Both the position numbers and the translations under genes were made by a program. The notes beneath the pieces are model-generated. The model was not told where the DNA came from. It searched no databases and saw only the letters and a list, made by a program, of their open reading frames with translations. A stretch of DNA of 64,000 nt from Paraflavitalea sp. CAU 1676 (GTDB lineage Bacteria > Bacteroidota > Bacteroidia > Chitinophagales > Chitinophagaceae): assembly GCF_029223285.1 (NCBI RefSeq), contig NZ_JARHUJ010000001.1, forward strand, positions 930,001 to 994,000. The letters run 5' to 3'. This document shows, one piece after another, positions 37,217 to 46,075 of the stretch; the stretch's first letter is position 1, and every line of letters begins with the position of its first letter.

Positions 37217-38374
37217 CTATTGGGCGGCAACAGGCGAGGCGTGGGGATTGAGCCAGCTGTCGGCCCGCTCGTACAGTAGTTGCAACATGCCGCGACGGGC
37301 GAGGATGAACCGGCATTGTAAGGTCATCCCTTTTTTGAGATTCCCCTTTATGCCATTGGACAGTTCGAGATAACTTTTATCGAGTATACACTTCACTTTA
37401 AAAGAAGTGTTGTTGTTGACGACACTAAAATCATTGTCGACCGACAGTACTTTGCCCGGTAGTATGCCCCAGGAGTTGTAATTGAAAGCATCGATCTGGC
37501 ATTTTACGGGCATGCCGTTTTGGATATAGCCAATGTCCTGCGGCGATACATACACTTCTGCTACCATGCCCGAATCGGGTGAAATATAGCCCAGCAATTC
37601 GCCGTTTTGTACGGCGCCGCCTTCGTAGCGGCCATTGAATTGTTGCACCGTACCGCTAACCGGGGCCCTGATCTCGAGCATTTCTTTTTCGCGCTGCAAT
37701 TGTTTTTTGCCCGCTTGCAGGTTGCGGGCCTCCAGTCGTAGCTTTTCCAGTTCCTGCTGCCACTGGCTATGTTGGGCGGCAATGGCGGCCTGGTAAGAAG
37801 CCCTGGCCTGCTCGTAGGCATATTTCTTCTCGATGAATTCCTTTTTGGCGATCACTTTTTCTTCGTACAGTTTGTTGTACATCTGGAAGTCGGACTTCAG
37901 CTTGTCCAGTATCGACCGTTTTTCGGCCATGCCGGCCTGAAAGCCGATGTATTGTTGTTTGTAAAGATTGGTGTAAAGGCGTGCGGGGCCGGCCCCTTTG
38001 GCCAGCAACGCAAGGTCGTGCATATGGGTTTCGCGTTGGGAAAGCTCGAAGCCAGCCTGGTCGAGCTTGTTATCGGTTACTTCCTGTTTGAGGCTCAGCA
38101 ACAACTGACCGGCTGTAACATGTTCCCCTTCCTGTACATGTACTTTTGAAATGCTGGCGCTGGTGAGGCTCCTCAGTTCGGATTTTTCGGTAATGGGCCG
38201 TATAATGCCGGGCACGTTCACCGATACGTCGACTTTAATAAAGATCGAAGCGATCAGGGCAGCAACCACTGCCCCCAATACAAGGGTATAGATGATCTGA
38301 CTTTTGGGCTGCACCCTTGGCAGCCACGCATAGGCAGAGTCCTGCATCATCTCTGCCGGGAAGATCCTGGGCAT
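37217..38374 (-). CDS. HlyD-family secretion adaptor
   Basis: 385 residues. A membrane-fusion protein linking the ABC exporter to the outer membrane: short cytoplasmic start, one TM helix near 30-48 (IYTLVLGAVVAALIASIFI), beta/lipoyl half-motifs (SISKVHVQEGEHVTAGQLL and IRAPVSGTVQQF), a coiled coil of about 130 residues between them, then a C-terminal barrel domain (GMPVKCQIDAFNYNSWGILP). First gene of the export operon. No TolC-like protein is nearby; a general one must be used. Confidence 0.93.
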   Translation of the reverse strand: MPRIFPAEMMQDSAYAWLPRVQPKSQIIYTLVLGAVVAALIASIFIKVDVSVNVPGIIRPITEKSELRSLTSASISKVHVQEGEHVTAGQLLLSLKQEVTDNKLDQAGFELSQRETHMHDLALLAKGAGPARLYTNLYKQQYIGFQAGMAEKRSILDKLKSDFQMYNKLYEEKVIAKKEFIEKKYAYEQARASYQAAIAAQHSQWQQELEKLRLEARNLQAGKKQLQREKEMLEIRAPVSGTVQQFNGRYEGGAVQNGELLGYISPDSGMVAEVYVSPQDIGYIQNGMPVKCQIDAFNYNSWGILPGKVLSVDNDFSVVNNNTSFKVKCILDKSYLELSNGIKGNLKKGMTLQCRFILARRGMLQLLYERADSWLNPHASPVAAQ

Positions 38375-38523
38375 GAAATCGCGGTTTGGTTACAGAAACT
38401 AATTCAACAGGTCATTAAACAGGAGTATCACACACAGGAAAAAAAGGAGTGGGGTTGAATCGATCGCCGGATTGGTCCGTACTATGTATACGGAACTGCA
38501 TTTAACCCGGATTGAATATTAAT

Positions 38524-38531
38524 CAAAAATA
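38524..38531 (-). promoter_or_regulatory. Candidate -7 box of the export operon
   Basis: Minus-strand TATTTTTG (38531-38524) matches TAnnTTTG, about 150 bases before the HlyD ATG. No good -33 partner, but it is the only perfect box in this part of the gap. Confidence 0.35.
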
Positions 38532-38799
38532 ACATAACATGATGAAATCGCGTCCGGTTAAAACAATCGTGCATATTTTATCCGCGTAGGTTTTAAGTTA
38601 GTTCTTGTCATTTTATTTTAAAACCTATAGGTCTACTTTAGTTACATCTGTCATAACGACGCCGCGCTGTTAACATAGCTCCTGGAAAAAGATAATCCAA
38701 TCAACGGACAGTCTTTTTTGCCATCAACTATGCTTTCTGCCCGTTTGGAGCGGCGCGGAATTGGTGGTAGCTGCTCCTCCGGTGGCTTCAATTTCTAAG

Positions 38800-38886
38800 G
38801 ATAAGCCGTATATAAGCTGTAGATAAGCTATAGTTTAGCCGTAGATAACCTGTCCCTTTATTGATACGGCTTATCTACGGCTTATC
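38800..38886. repeat. 11-base repeats in tandem and inverted orientation
   Basis: Forward units of GATAAGCCGTA start at 38800 (perfect), 38811, 38822, 38833 and 38844 (the last four diverged), each exactly 11 bases apart. After a 10-base spacer, two perfect reverse-complement units (TACGGCTTATC) lie at 38865-38875 and 38876-38886. The spacing equals about one helical turn, so all sites face the same side of the DNA. The arms can also fold into an imperfect hairpin. Confidence 0.8.
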
Positions 38887-39063
38887 ATGATTTTATCAGC
38901 AGTGTATGGGTAAGGTATCTCTGCTCGTTGATACAAGTTTTGATCCATGCCACTGCAGGTTGAAGTCGCCACTGACCTTCAACTATTATCGATCTGGAGT
39001 AAGCTGTAGCCAATTCCCGCTATTTCTGGCAGCATTACCCCAAAACCGAACCCCATCATTCTT

Positions 39064-39071
39064 TATCTTTG
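39064..39071 (+). promoter_or_regulatory. -7 promoter box of the Nif3 operon
   Basis: TATCTTTG matches TAnnTTTG, 70 bases before the ATG at 39142. No -33 element recognised. Confidence 0.4.
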
Positions 39072-39141
39072 AGCAACAACCAGTTGTCGCGTGATTACAA
39101 GTTGGGTGTGACTGGATAGAATACTTAAAATAATCAGTATC

Positions 39142-40239
39142 ATGCATATAGCCTCCATTGTTGCCCATCTTGAGTCGATCGCACACCCTTCTTTGCAGGA
39201 GGGGTACGATAATGCCGGTTTGCTTACCGGCGATGCTGCCTGGGAATGCACCGGGGTGCTTTGTACGCTCGACGCTACCGAAGCGGTGATACTGGAAGCT
39301 GCTAAACGGGGATGTAACCTGGTGGTGGCCCATCACCCCATCATATTCGGCGGGCTGAAGAAGATCAATGGCAAAAACTATGTGGAGAAGGCAGTGATTG
39401 CTGCTATCAAGAACGATATCGCCATTTATGCCATCCATACCAACCTCGACCATGTACTGACGGGGGTAAATGGCATGATGGCCGACAAGCTGGGCCTCGT
39501 GAAACGGACCATCCTGCAGCCCAAGGCTGCCACCCTGAAAAAGCTGTACACCTTTGTTCCGCTTGCTCAGGCTACCCAGGTAAGGGACGCCATTTTTGCG
39601 GCCGGCGGAGGACATATCGGCCGATACAGCGACTGCAGTTTTGGGGTGGAAGGCACGGGCACTTTTAAGGGTGGAGAAGGGACCAATCCATTCGTGGGGC
39701 AGCCCGGGGAGCTGCACGAGGAAAAAGAGGTAAAGCTGGAAATCGTATTCCCTGCCTGGCGGCAGGCAGTCGTAGTTAAAGCCCTCATTGCCACCCATCC
39801 CTACGAGGAAGTGGCTTATGATGTTGTTGACCTGGCAAACAACCACCAGGGCATCGGATCCGGTTTGTTGGGCGAATTGCCCGATCTGATGGAGGAAAAA
39901 GAATTCCTGGCCCTTTTGAAGCGCCAGTTTGGCCTGAGCGTCATCCGGCATACCCCCCTGCTGGACAAGCCTGTGCGGAAAGTAGCCATTTGTGGGGGAG
40001 CCGGTAGTTTTTTGGTTTCCAGGGCTTTAGCTGCCGGCGCCGACTTTTATGTCACGGGCGATATGAAATATCATGAGTTTTTCGACGCCAACGACCGGAT
40101 GGTGATCGCGGATATCGGCCATTTTGAGAGCGAGCAGTTTACGGCCGACCTGCTGGTGACTGTTTTGCTGGAAAAATTTCCTACCTTTGCCGTCCTTAAA
40201 AGCGAAGTGAAAACCAATCCGGTACGTTACTTCGTCTGA
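39142..40239 (+). CDS. Nif3-like dinuclear metal centre protein (YbgI/YqfO family)
   Basis: 365 residues, matching the long form with an inserted PII/CutA-like domain in the middle (about residues 130-235). Metal ligands are visible in VVAHHPIIFGG (about 66-76) and DIGHFESEQF near the C-terminus. It forms toroidal hexamers; suggested GTP cyclohydrolase 1 type 2 activity remains uncertain for most members. It is followed by the C4 zinc ribbon gene, a frequent partner in Bacteroidota. Confidence 0.92.
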   Translation: MHIASIVAHLESIAHPSLQEGYDNAGLLTGDAAWECTGVLCTLDATEAVILEAAKRGCNLVVAHHPIIFGGLKKINGKNYVEKAVIAAIKNDIAIYAIHTNLDHVLTGVNGMMADKLGLVKRTILQPKAATLKKLYTFVPLAQATQVRDAIFAAGGGHIGRYSDCSFGVEGTGTFKGGEGTNPFVGQPGELHEEKEVKLEIVFPAWRQAVVVKALIATHPYEEVAYDVVDLANNHQGIGSGLLGELPDLMEEKEFLALLKRQFGLSVIRHTPLLDKPVRKVAICGGAGSFLVSRALAAGADFYVTGDMKYHEFFDANDRMVIADIGHFESEQFTADLLVTVLLEKFPTFAVLKSEVKTNPVRYFV

Positions 40240-40295
40240 TGCGGGCCAAAGCAATTTGGTAACTTATCTGCAAATAAAAAAACCATAAAGCATAT

Positions 40296-41051
40296 ATGGC
40301 TAACGTAAAAGAGTATTCTGTTGAGGAAAAATTGTCCTCATTGGTAACCCTCCAAAAGATCGAATCGAAGATCGATGAGATCCAGATCCTGAAAGGTGAG
40401 TTGCCGATGGAAGTGAGTGACCTGGAAGATGAGATCGCCGGTCTGCATTCTCGTCAAACCAAGATCGAAGAAGAGATCAACGGTATCCAGGAGTTCATTT
40501 CGAACAAGAAAAACCTGATCAAGGATGCAGAAGCTCTGATCAAGAAATACGAAAAGCAAAGCGAGAATGTAAAGAACAGCCGTGAGTTCGAAGCGATCAA
40601 CAAAGAGATCGAAATGCAGCAACTGGAAATGAAGCTGGCTGAAAAACATATCCGCGACGCCAACGAAGAGATCGCCGAGAAGGTGGTTGTACTCGATAAG
40701 GCGAAGAAGAACATCGGTGCCAAAGAAGGTGTGTTGTCTACCAAGAAAGGTGAGCTGGAAAAGATCATCGCTGGTACTGAAAAAGAAGAAACACATTTCA
40801 ATAAGCTGTCTGCCGAAGCCCGTGAAAAAGTAGAAGAGCGCCTGCTCAATTCTTACGATCGTATTCGTAAGAACTACCGCAACGGTCTTTCTGTAGTACC
40901 TGTAGAGCGCGATGCCTGTGGTGGTTGCTTCAACGCGATCCCCCCTCAGCGTCAGAGCGAGATCCGTCAGCGCAAGAAGATCATCGTTTGCGAAAACTGT
41001 GGTCGTATCCTGGTTGACCGTGACCTGTTCGACAGCGTAGAAGTTAAGTAA
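40296..41051 (+). CDS. Coiled-coil protein with C4 zinc ribbon (DUF164-type)
   Basis: 251 residues. The first 190 or so form a long charged coiled coil with frequent Glu/Lys heptads. The C-terminus has a four-cysteine zinc ribbon (CGGCFNAIPPQRQSEIR, then CENCGRILVD). The family is widespread next to Nif3 and has been proposed to act in translation or RNA metabolism; no proven reaction. Codon choice (many cgt, gaa, aag) looks like that of a well-expressed gene. Terminator follows at 41101. Confidence 0.9.
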   Translation: MANVKEYSVEEKLSSLVTLQKIESKIDEIQILKGELPMEVSDLEDEIAGLHSRQTKIEEEINGIQEFISNKKNLIKDAEALIKKYEKQSENVKNSREFEAINKEIEMQQLEMKLAEKHIRDANEEIAEKVVVLDKAKKNIGAKEGVLSTKKGELEKIIAGTEKEETHFNKLSAEAREKVEERLLNSYDRIRKNYRNGLSVVPVERDACGGCFNAIPPQRQSEIRQRKKIIVCENCGRILVDRDLFDSVEVK

Positions 41052-41100
41052 GTTATTTTTCGGGGGCATTGGTTAAACCAATTCCCTTTAAAGAATATCG

Positions 41101-41130
41101 AAAGGGCCTTCAGCAATGATGGCCCTTTTA
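41101..41130 (+). terminator. Intrinsic terminator
   Basis: AAAGGGCC (41101-41108) pairs with GGCCCTTT (41121-41128), followed by TTACTTTT. The end overlaps the -7 box of the next gene. Confidence 0.75.
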
Positions 41131-41136
41131 CTTTTG
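41129..41136 (+). promoter_or_regulatory. -7 promoter box overlapping a terminator tail
   Basis: TACTTTTG matches TAnnTTTG. It starts within the last bases of the preceding terminator and serves the TPR-like gene downstream. Confidence 0.4.
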
Positions 41137-41269
41137 TACCCAGGAAAGAAATGTGCTATTCCCGGTAGTTAGACTATTTAACCGGCCGGCACGGAAATTT
41201 GACAGCTTGAATCAGGAAGGCAAGGTGGCGTGGAGTAAGGCGTTTAATTGTTATTATATTGCAGTGTCT

Positions 41270-42760
41270 ATGATCTACCGGTTTTGTAGTTATATGTTTT
41301 GGCTATTGTGCATCGCTGTTTTACCTGCGGCGGCACAAAAGTCGTTCGACTTCAATACCAATTGCCGCCTGGCCTACAAAGAGATCATTCAGTTGCGGCT
41401 GGAGAATGGACAGCGTATGCTCGATGCAGAAAAGCTGCAACATCCGGATAACCTCATCCCGCATTTCCTCGAGAATTATATAGATTTTTTTACCCTGTTC
41501 TTCAATGAAGACCCGGCCGAGTATAAAAAGCGCATCGATAATGTAGAGGAAAGGATAGAGCTGATGAGTGAAGGCCCGGATTCTTCTCCCTTTTATCTCT
41601 ATACCAAATCGGTGCTGCATTTTCAGGGCGCTGCCATCCGGGTGAAGTTTGGCGAACGCTGGGATGCCGGGTGGGAGTTTCGCCGGTCGTACCTGCAGTC
41701 GAAAGAGAATCTGAAAAGCTTCCCGTCATTTGGTCCCAATCAGCTATACTATGGCGCTATGCAGATGGTGACCGCCACGATACCCGACGGGTATAAGTGG
41801 CTAAGCAATTTGCTGGGCATGAAAGGCAATATGAAAGGAGGCATGGAACGGGTGCGGCAATTCCTGTATGGCAAGGATGAATGGAGTCAATTGTTTCATG
41901 AAGAAGCGGTTTTCTATTATTGCTATCTGCAGTTCTACCTCAACAACGATAAGAAGGGCGTGGCTGCTTTTATTGGCCAGCAACAGCTCGATGTGGTCAA
42001 TAATAACCTGTTCAGTTATCTCGCTGCTAATTTGAGCTTGAATAGTCAGCAGGCCGAAAAAGCGGAGGAGGTATTGAATGCCAGGAACCGGGCGCCCGCT
42101 TACCTCGTATCGCCCGTGTGGGACCTTGAAATGGGATATGCCAAACTGCATCACCTGGAGCCCGATGCCCATATTTACTTTGAAAATTTCATCCGGCAGT
42201 TCAAAGGCAAATTCTATGTTAAAGATGTGTTGCTCAAACTCAGCTGGCACTATTACCTGCAGAATGACCAGGGTAAGGCAGATTGGTACCGCAAAGAAAT
42301 TTTGAAGCGCGGCAATACGGATACGGATGCCGATAAACTGGCGCAAAAGGAAGGGAAGTCGACCCGCTGGCCCAACCGGATGTTGTTGCAGGCAAGGCTG
42401 CTGAACGATGGGGGCTATCATCGGGAAGCATTGCGTTTATTGCATGGCAAAACAACCAATGATTTTCCGGTGGTGGAAGAGCGGCTGGAATTTGCCTATC
42501 GGGTGGGCAGGCTGTACGACGATATCGGTGCATATAACGAAGCCATCCCGTTTTATAAAGAAGCCATCGGCATTGGTGAAACAAGGAAAGAATATTTTGC
42601 TGCACGGGCAGCCCTGCATATTGGTTTTATCTACGAGGGCCGTAATGATAAAAAAACGGCGATCACCTGGTTCGAAAAATGCATTGGCATGAAGGATCAC
42701 GATTTCAAGAACTCCCTCGATCAGCGCGCCAAGGCCGGCATCGGCCGCTGCAAGGAGTAA
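41270..42760 (+). CDS. Secreted TPR-like repeat protein
   Basis: 496 residues from ATG 41270, which begins a signal peptide (MIYRFCSYMFWLLCIAVLPAAAQ); the frame opens at GTG 41153 but those residues look non-coding. The mature protein is all-helical and resembles tetratricopeptide repeats, clearest near the C-terminus (YDDIGAYNEAIPFYKEAIGI, HIGFIYEGRNDKKTAITWFE). Likely periplasmic, mediating protein contacts. Unknown partner. No operon link to recN, which starts 167 bases later. Confidence 0.78.
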   Translation: MIYRFCSYMFWLLCIAVLPAAAQKSFDFNTNCRLAYKEIIQLRLENGQRMLDAEKLQHPDNLIPHFLENYIDFFTLFFNEDPAEYKKRIDNVEERIELMSEGPDSSPFYLYTKSVLHFQGAAIRVKFGERWDAGWEFRRSYLQSKENLKSFPSFGPNQLYYGAMQMVTATIPDGYKWLSNLLGMKGNMKGGMERVRQFLYGKDEWSQLFHEEAVFYYCYLQFYLNNDKKGVAAFIGQQQLDVVNNNLFSYLAANLSLNSQQAEKAEEVLNARNRAPAYLVSPVWDLEMGYAKLHHLEPDAHIYFENFIRQFKGKFYVKDVLLKLSWHYYLQNDQGKADWYRKEILKRGNTDTDADKLAQKEGKSTRWPNRMLLQARLLNDGGYHREALRLLHGKTTNDFPVVEERLEFAYRVGRLYDDIGAYNEAIPFYKEAIGIGETRKEYFAARAALHIGFIYEGRNDKKTAITWFEKCIGMKDHDFKNSLDQRAKAGIGRCKE

Positions 42761-42927
42761 GGAGCGGCCGTTGAGCTTACCGACATCAACTTTTACAAAG
42801 AATCTGGCTGCGCGTTTTTCTGACGATCAGTCGCCTTTTGCGCACCCTGCAAGGGTTTTCCCCATGAGGATAACATCTTTACAGAAATATTGATGGATTA
42901 GCTAATTTGCCCCATCGTTGTATTCCT

Positions 42928-44586
42928 ATGCTTAAGAAACTATTTGTACAGAATTACGCTATTATCGACGAGATAGAGATCGATTTTTCGGGCAGGCTCA
43001 ACATCATTACCGGTGAAACGGGGGCTGGTAAATCGATCCTGATGGGAGCGCTTTCACTGATCCTGGGCGACCGGGCCGATAGCTCCGTGCTGCTCGACCG
43101 ATCCAAGAAAAGTGTGGCGGAAGGGACCTTCGACACCAACGGGCAAAAGGCCATCAAAGCATTCCTCAAAGAGAACGACCTCGATACGGAAGAAGAGCTG
43201 GTGATCCGCCGCGAGATCGCGGCCAATGGAAAGTCGCGGGCGTTCGTGAACGATACGCCGGTAAACCTGGAGCAGTTGCGCCAGTTAAGTTCATTGCTGG
43301 TTGACCTGCACCGCCAGTTCGATACGCTCGATCTCGGCGCTTCAGATTTTCAGCGCGATGTACTGGATGCGCTGGCAGGCCATGCCAGCTTGCTGCTGCA
43401 ATACCGCGGTGTGTATACGCAATGGCAGCAGGCCAGGCAGGAGTTGGATAACCTGCTGCACCGGAAAAGCCAGTTCACCAAAGAATACGACTACAACAAA
43501 TTTCAATACGACGAGCTGGAAGAAGCGGGCCTGAAGGAAAACGAACTGGAAGAAACCGACACTACCCTGAAACTGCTGAGTAACTCCGAAGGCATCAAAA
43601 CGGCGCTTACGAAAGTGAGCTTTGAATTGAACGAGGGCGAACAGCCCATGGTGCAGCAACTGAAATCCATGTGTAATCAACTGCAGGGATATACGGCCCT
43701 CCACGCCGATCTGCCCGCACTGGTGCAACGTCTGCTGTCGGCACAGATCGAATTGCAGGATATCGCCGATGAAGTTGAGCGCATCAACGATCATGTGCAA
43801 TACGATCCGCAGCGCATCGAGCAACTGAATGACCGTATGGCGGTGGGATATAAACTGCTGAAGAAGCATGGTGTAAAGACCACGGCAGAACTCCTGTCGA
43901 TCAAAGCTTCGCTGGAAGAAAAACTGCAGGCGGTGTTGAACATCGATGATGCCATCGCGCAGCAGGAAAAAAGCGTTGTGAAGTTGCAGCAGGATGCGCT
44001 GGCCCTGGCCAATACCATCTCGGACAACCGCTCCAAACAGATCAAGCCATTACAGGATAAGGTTAATAAACTGCTGGCGCAGGTGGGTATGCCCAATGCA
44101 CGCCTGCAGGTAGATCTGCAAAAGAACGACCAATTACAGGCCTATGGCATAGATGCCATCGAGTTCCTGTTCGATGCCAATAAAAGCAATCGATTCGAGC
44201 CTATCCGTAAAGTGGCTTCGGGTGGTGAGTTGAGCCGCCTGATGCTGTGCATCAAATCGCTGGTGGCGCAATCGCTCGACCTGGGCACGCTCATCTTCGA
44301 TGAGATCGATACCGGCATTTCGGGTGAAGCGGCCAAGCAGGTGGGGGTGATCATGAAAGACCTGGCCAAGAAACGGCAGGTGATCAGCATTACCCACCAA
44401 CCGCAGATTGCCGGAAAGGCCGATGCTCACTATTTTGTGTACAAACAGATCAAGGGCGATACCATCAAGACAAACATCCGGCAGTTGTCGCAGGAGGAGC
44501 GCATTACGGCCATTGCCAAAATGCTCAGCGGCGAAAAGCCTACGGCTGCCGCCCTGGAGAACGCCCGCGAAATGGTGATGAACTAA
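42928..44586 (+). CDS. recN: DNA repair protein RecN
   Basis: 552 residues from ATG 42928 (MLKKLFVQNYAIID). An SMC-like ATPase that acts on double-strand breaks before RecA loading. Walker A GETGAGKSIL near 29-38, two long coiled-coil arms around a central region, signature SGGELSRLMLCIKSL and Walker B LIFDEIDTGISGEAA. Full length. Two small membrane-protein genes follow at 7-base and 6-base intervals. Confidence 0.97.
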   Translation: MLKKLFVQNYAIIDEIEIDFSGRLNIITGETGAGKSILMGALSLILGDRADSSVLLDRSKKSVAEGTFDTNGQKAIKAFLKENDLDTEEELVIRREIAANGKSRAFVNDTPVNLEQLRQLSSLLVDLHRQFDTLDLGASDFQRDVLDALAGHASLLLQYRGVYTQWQQARQELDNLLHRKSQFTKEYDYNKFQYDELEEAGLKENELEETDTTLKLLSNSEGIKTALTKVSFELNEGEQPMVQQLKSMCNQLQGYTALHADLPALVQRLLSAQIELQDIADEVERINDHVQYDPQRIEQLNDRMAVGYKLLKKHGVKTTAELLSIKASLEEKLQAVLNIDDAIAQQEKSVVKLQQDALALANTISDNRSKQIKPLQDKVNKLLAQVGMPNARLQVDLQKNDQLQAYGIDAIEFLFDANKSNRFEPIRKVASGGELSRLMLCIKSLVAQSLDLGTLIFDEIDTGISGEAAKQVGVIMKDLAKKRQVISITHQPQIAGKADAHYFVYKQIKGDTIKTNIRQLSQEERITAIAKMLSGEKPTAAALENAREMVMN

Positions 44587-44593
44587 CCCCCTT

Positions 44594-44809
44594 ATGCCGC
44601 CGATACTTACCAACCTGTTTGGGTTACTGCTATTCGCGCTTTTTGCGGTGCTGCCTGCCTGGTACACCAACCGCTATTTGTTAAAAGTTGTGCGACCCAA
44701 AGAATCTTTATGGAGATTCGTGGCCTATTTGATTATATTAGCGGCCGTTGCGGTTGTCTATACCACCGTCGTGGTGTGGCTGTTGCTGCGCACCATTTTC
44801 GCTGAATGA
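44594..44809 (+). CDS. Small membrane protein
   Basis: 71 residues with two hydrophobic segments (LFGLLLFALFAVLPAWY and FVAYLIILAAVAVVYTTVVV) separated by a basic loop (KVVRPKE). Not recognised. It starts 7 bases after recN and 6 bases before a second small membrane protein, so the three are likely co-transcribed. Confidence 0.65.
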   Translation: MPPILTNLFGLLLFALFAVLPAWYTNRYLLKVVRPKESLWRFVAYLIILAAVAVVYTTVVVWLLLRTIFAE

Positions 44810-44815
44810 TCTATT

Positions 44816-45031
44816 ATGACGCCTATCCTTAAAATATTGCTCTTTCCACTGCTGACAGCCGTGGTTGTCAGGATAGGGTATAGCGTTTACCTCTACTTCA
44901 ATGAAAAGATCATCGGCAGCCGTACACTGCCGTCCCTCCTCCTGTTCACTGCACTCCTGATCATCGTCAATACCGGTCTGTTCCTGGGTGGTCTCCTGGG
45001 CCTGTTAAAGCTATATGAGTTGCTATCCTGA
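44816..45031 (+). CDS. Small membrane protein
   Basis: 71 residues, two or three hydrophobic segments (PILKILLFPLLTAVVVRIGY, LLLFTALLIIVNTGLFLGGL). Not recognised; same length and context as the preceding gene but no obvious sequence match. Ends 54 bases before fabI. Confidence 0.65.
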   Translation: MTPILKILLFPLLTAVVVRIGYSVYLYFNEKIIGSRTLPSLLLFTALLIIVNTGLFLGGLLGLLKLYELLS

Positions 45032-45052
45032 GTTTTAATACCCAATAATCCC

Positions 45053-45064
45053 TATTTTTACCGC
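45053..45064 (+). promoter_or_regulatory. -7-like box of fabI
   Basis: TATTTTTACCGC: TAnnTTT with A in place of G, 25 bases before the fabI ATG counted from the box end at 45060. The identical 12-mer precedes the gene at 55179. Confidence 0.4.
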
Positions 45065-45085
45065 CATTATTTTAAACAATCTCTT

Positions 45086-45898
45086 ATGTCGCACAACCTA
45101 CTTAAAGGAAAAAAGGGGATCATTTTTGGTGCCTTAGATGAAAAGTCCATCGCCTGGAGAACCGCGCTGCGCTGCCATGAAGAAGGCGCACAACTCGTAT
45201 TGACCAACGCGCCCGTTGCCATGCGTATGGGTGAGATCAATAAACTGGCCGACACTACACAGGCTCCGGTGATTGGGGCCGACGTGACCAATATGGACGA
45301 CCTGAAGAAGCTGTTCGAAGAATCGATGAAGCACTTTGGTGGCGGTATTGACTTCGTGCTGCACTCTGTGGCCATGGGCATGAACGTGCGTAAAGGCAAA
45401 CACTATACCGGTATCGATTATGGATTCAACCAGAAAACACTTGACATTTCTTCCATGTCATTGCATCGCGTATTGCGCACTGCCTGGGACATGGATGCTT
45501 TGAATGAACATGCGAGTGTGGTGGGCCTTACTTATATCGCGGCACAACGAGTGTTCCCCGACTATAATGAAATGGCTGATGCCAAAGCGTTGCTCGAAGC
45601 GGTGGCCCGTAACTTCGGTTACCATTACGGTGTGCGCAAGAAGGTGCGGGTAAATACCGTATCTCAGTCGCCTGTTAAAACGACGGCTGGCAGCGGTGTA
45701 AAAGGCTTCGATGGCTTTTTGACCTATGCCGAGAAGATGAGCCCGCTGGGTAATGCCAGCGCCGATGATTGCGCCAATTATTGTGTAACCCTGTTCAGCG
45801 ACCTTACCAAAATGGTAACCATGCAGAACCTGTTCCACGATGGCGGTTTCTCTTTCACCGGCGTAACGCAGGCAGTGATCGATCAAATGGAAAAATAA
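45086..45898 (+). CDS. fabI: Enoyl-[acyl-carrier-protein] reductase (NADH), FabI
   Basis: 270 residues of the short-chain dehydrogenase fold. Catalyses the last step of each fatty-acid elongation round. N-terminal nucleotide motif GAL-DEKSIAW (FabI-type, in place of GxxxGxG); active-site region TYIAAQRVFPDYNEMADAKA with tyrosine and lysine in the FabI Y-x6-K spacing; NTVSQSPVKTTAGSGVKGF follows, which is where FabI has its substrate loop. Length normal. This is the usual target of triclosan-type inhibitors. Confidence 0.95.
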   Translation: MSHNLLKGKKGIIFGALDEKSIAWRTALRCHEEGAQLVLTNAPVAMRMGEINKLADTTQAPVIGADVTNMDDLKKLFEESMKHFGGGIDFVLHSVAMGMNVRKGKHYTGIDYGFNQKTLDISSMSLHRVLRTAWDMDALNEHASVVGLTYIAAQRVFPDYNEMADAKALLEAVARNFGYHYGVRKKVRVNTVSQSPVKTTAGSGVKGFDGFLTYAEKMSPLGNASADDCANYCVTLFSDLTKMVTMQNLFHDGGFSFTGVTQAVIDQMEK

Positions 45899-46027
45899 AC
45901 GGCCGGATCGGTGCGGGGAGGAAGCTGGCTTCCACTGGATGTGCCGGCCGGTTAAGAAAAGAATAAAGAGGTGGGTTGCCGTTGCGGTAGCTCACCTTTT
46001 ATTTTGTGCCTGTGCAGCTGGAACTAA

Positions 46028-46054
46028 AAAAGCGGACTGTTGCAGCCCGCTTTT
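46028..46054. terminator. Bidirectional terminator
   Basis: AAAAGCGG (46028-46035) and CCGCTTTT (46047-46054) pair perfectly, with A-run before and T-run after, between the convergent fabI and DUF2795 genes. Confidence 0.8.
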
Positions 46055-46075
46055 ATGAATGATGTTAACTGTAAA

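Larger units (their letters stand above)
38375..39141. other. 767-base gene-free divergent region
   Basis: It separates the export operon (minus) from the Nif3 operon (plus). It contains a -7 box for the HlyD gene (38524-38531), the 11-base repeat cluster (38800-38886) and a -7 box for Nif3 (39064-39071). Open frames inside are very short or look non-coding. Confidence 0.6.

Noticed and set aside
38730-38798. 22-codon frame with an IGGSCSSGG segment near the export operon
   Set aside because: It looks superficially like a Gly-Gly leader peptide, but the leader is too short and Arg-rich and no terminator follows.
38800-38886. CRISPR array
   Set aside because: Repeat units are 11 bases without spacers and occur in both orientations; no cas gene is nearby.
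38906-39094. 62-codon frame in the divergent gap before Nif3
   Set aside because: Composition is not protein-like and it spans the Nif3 promoter box.
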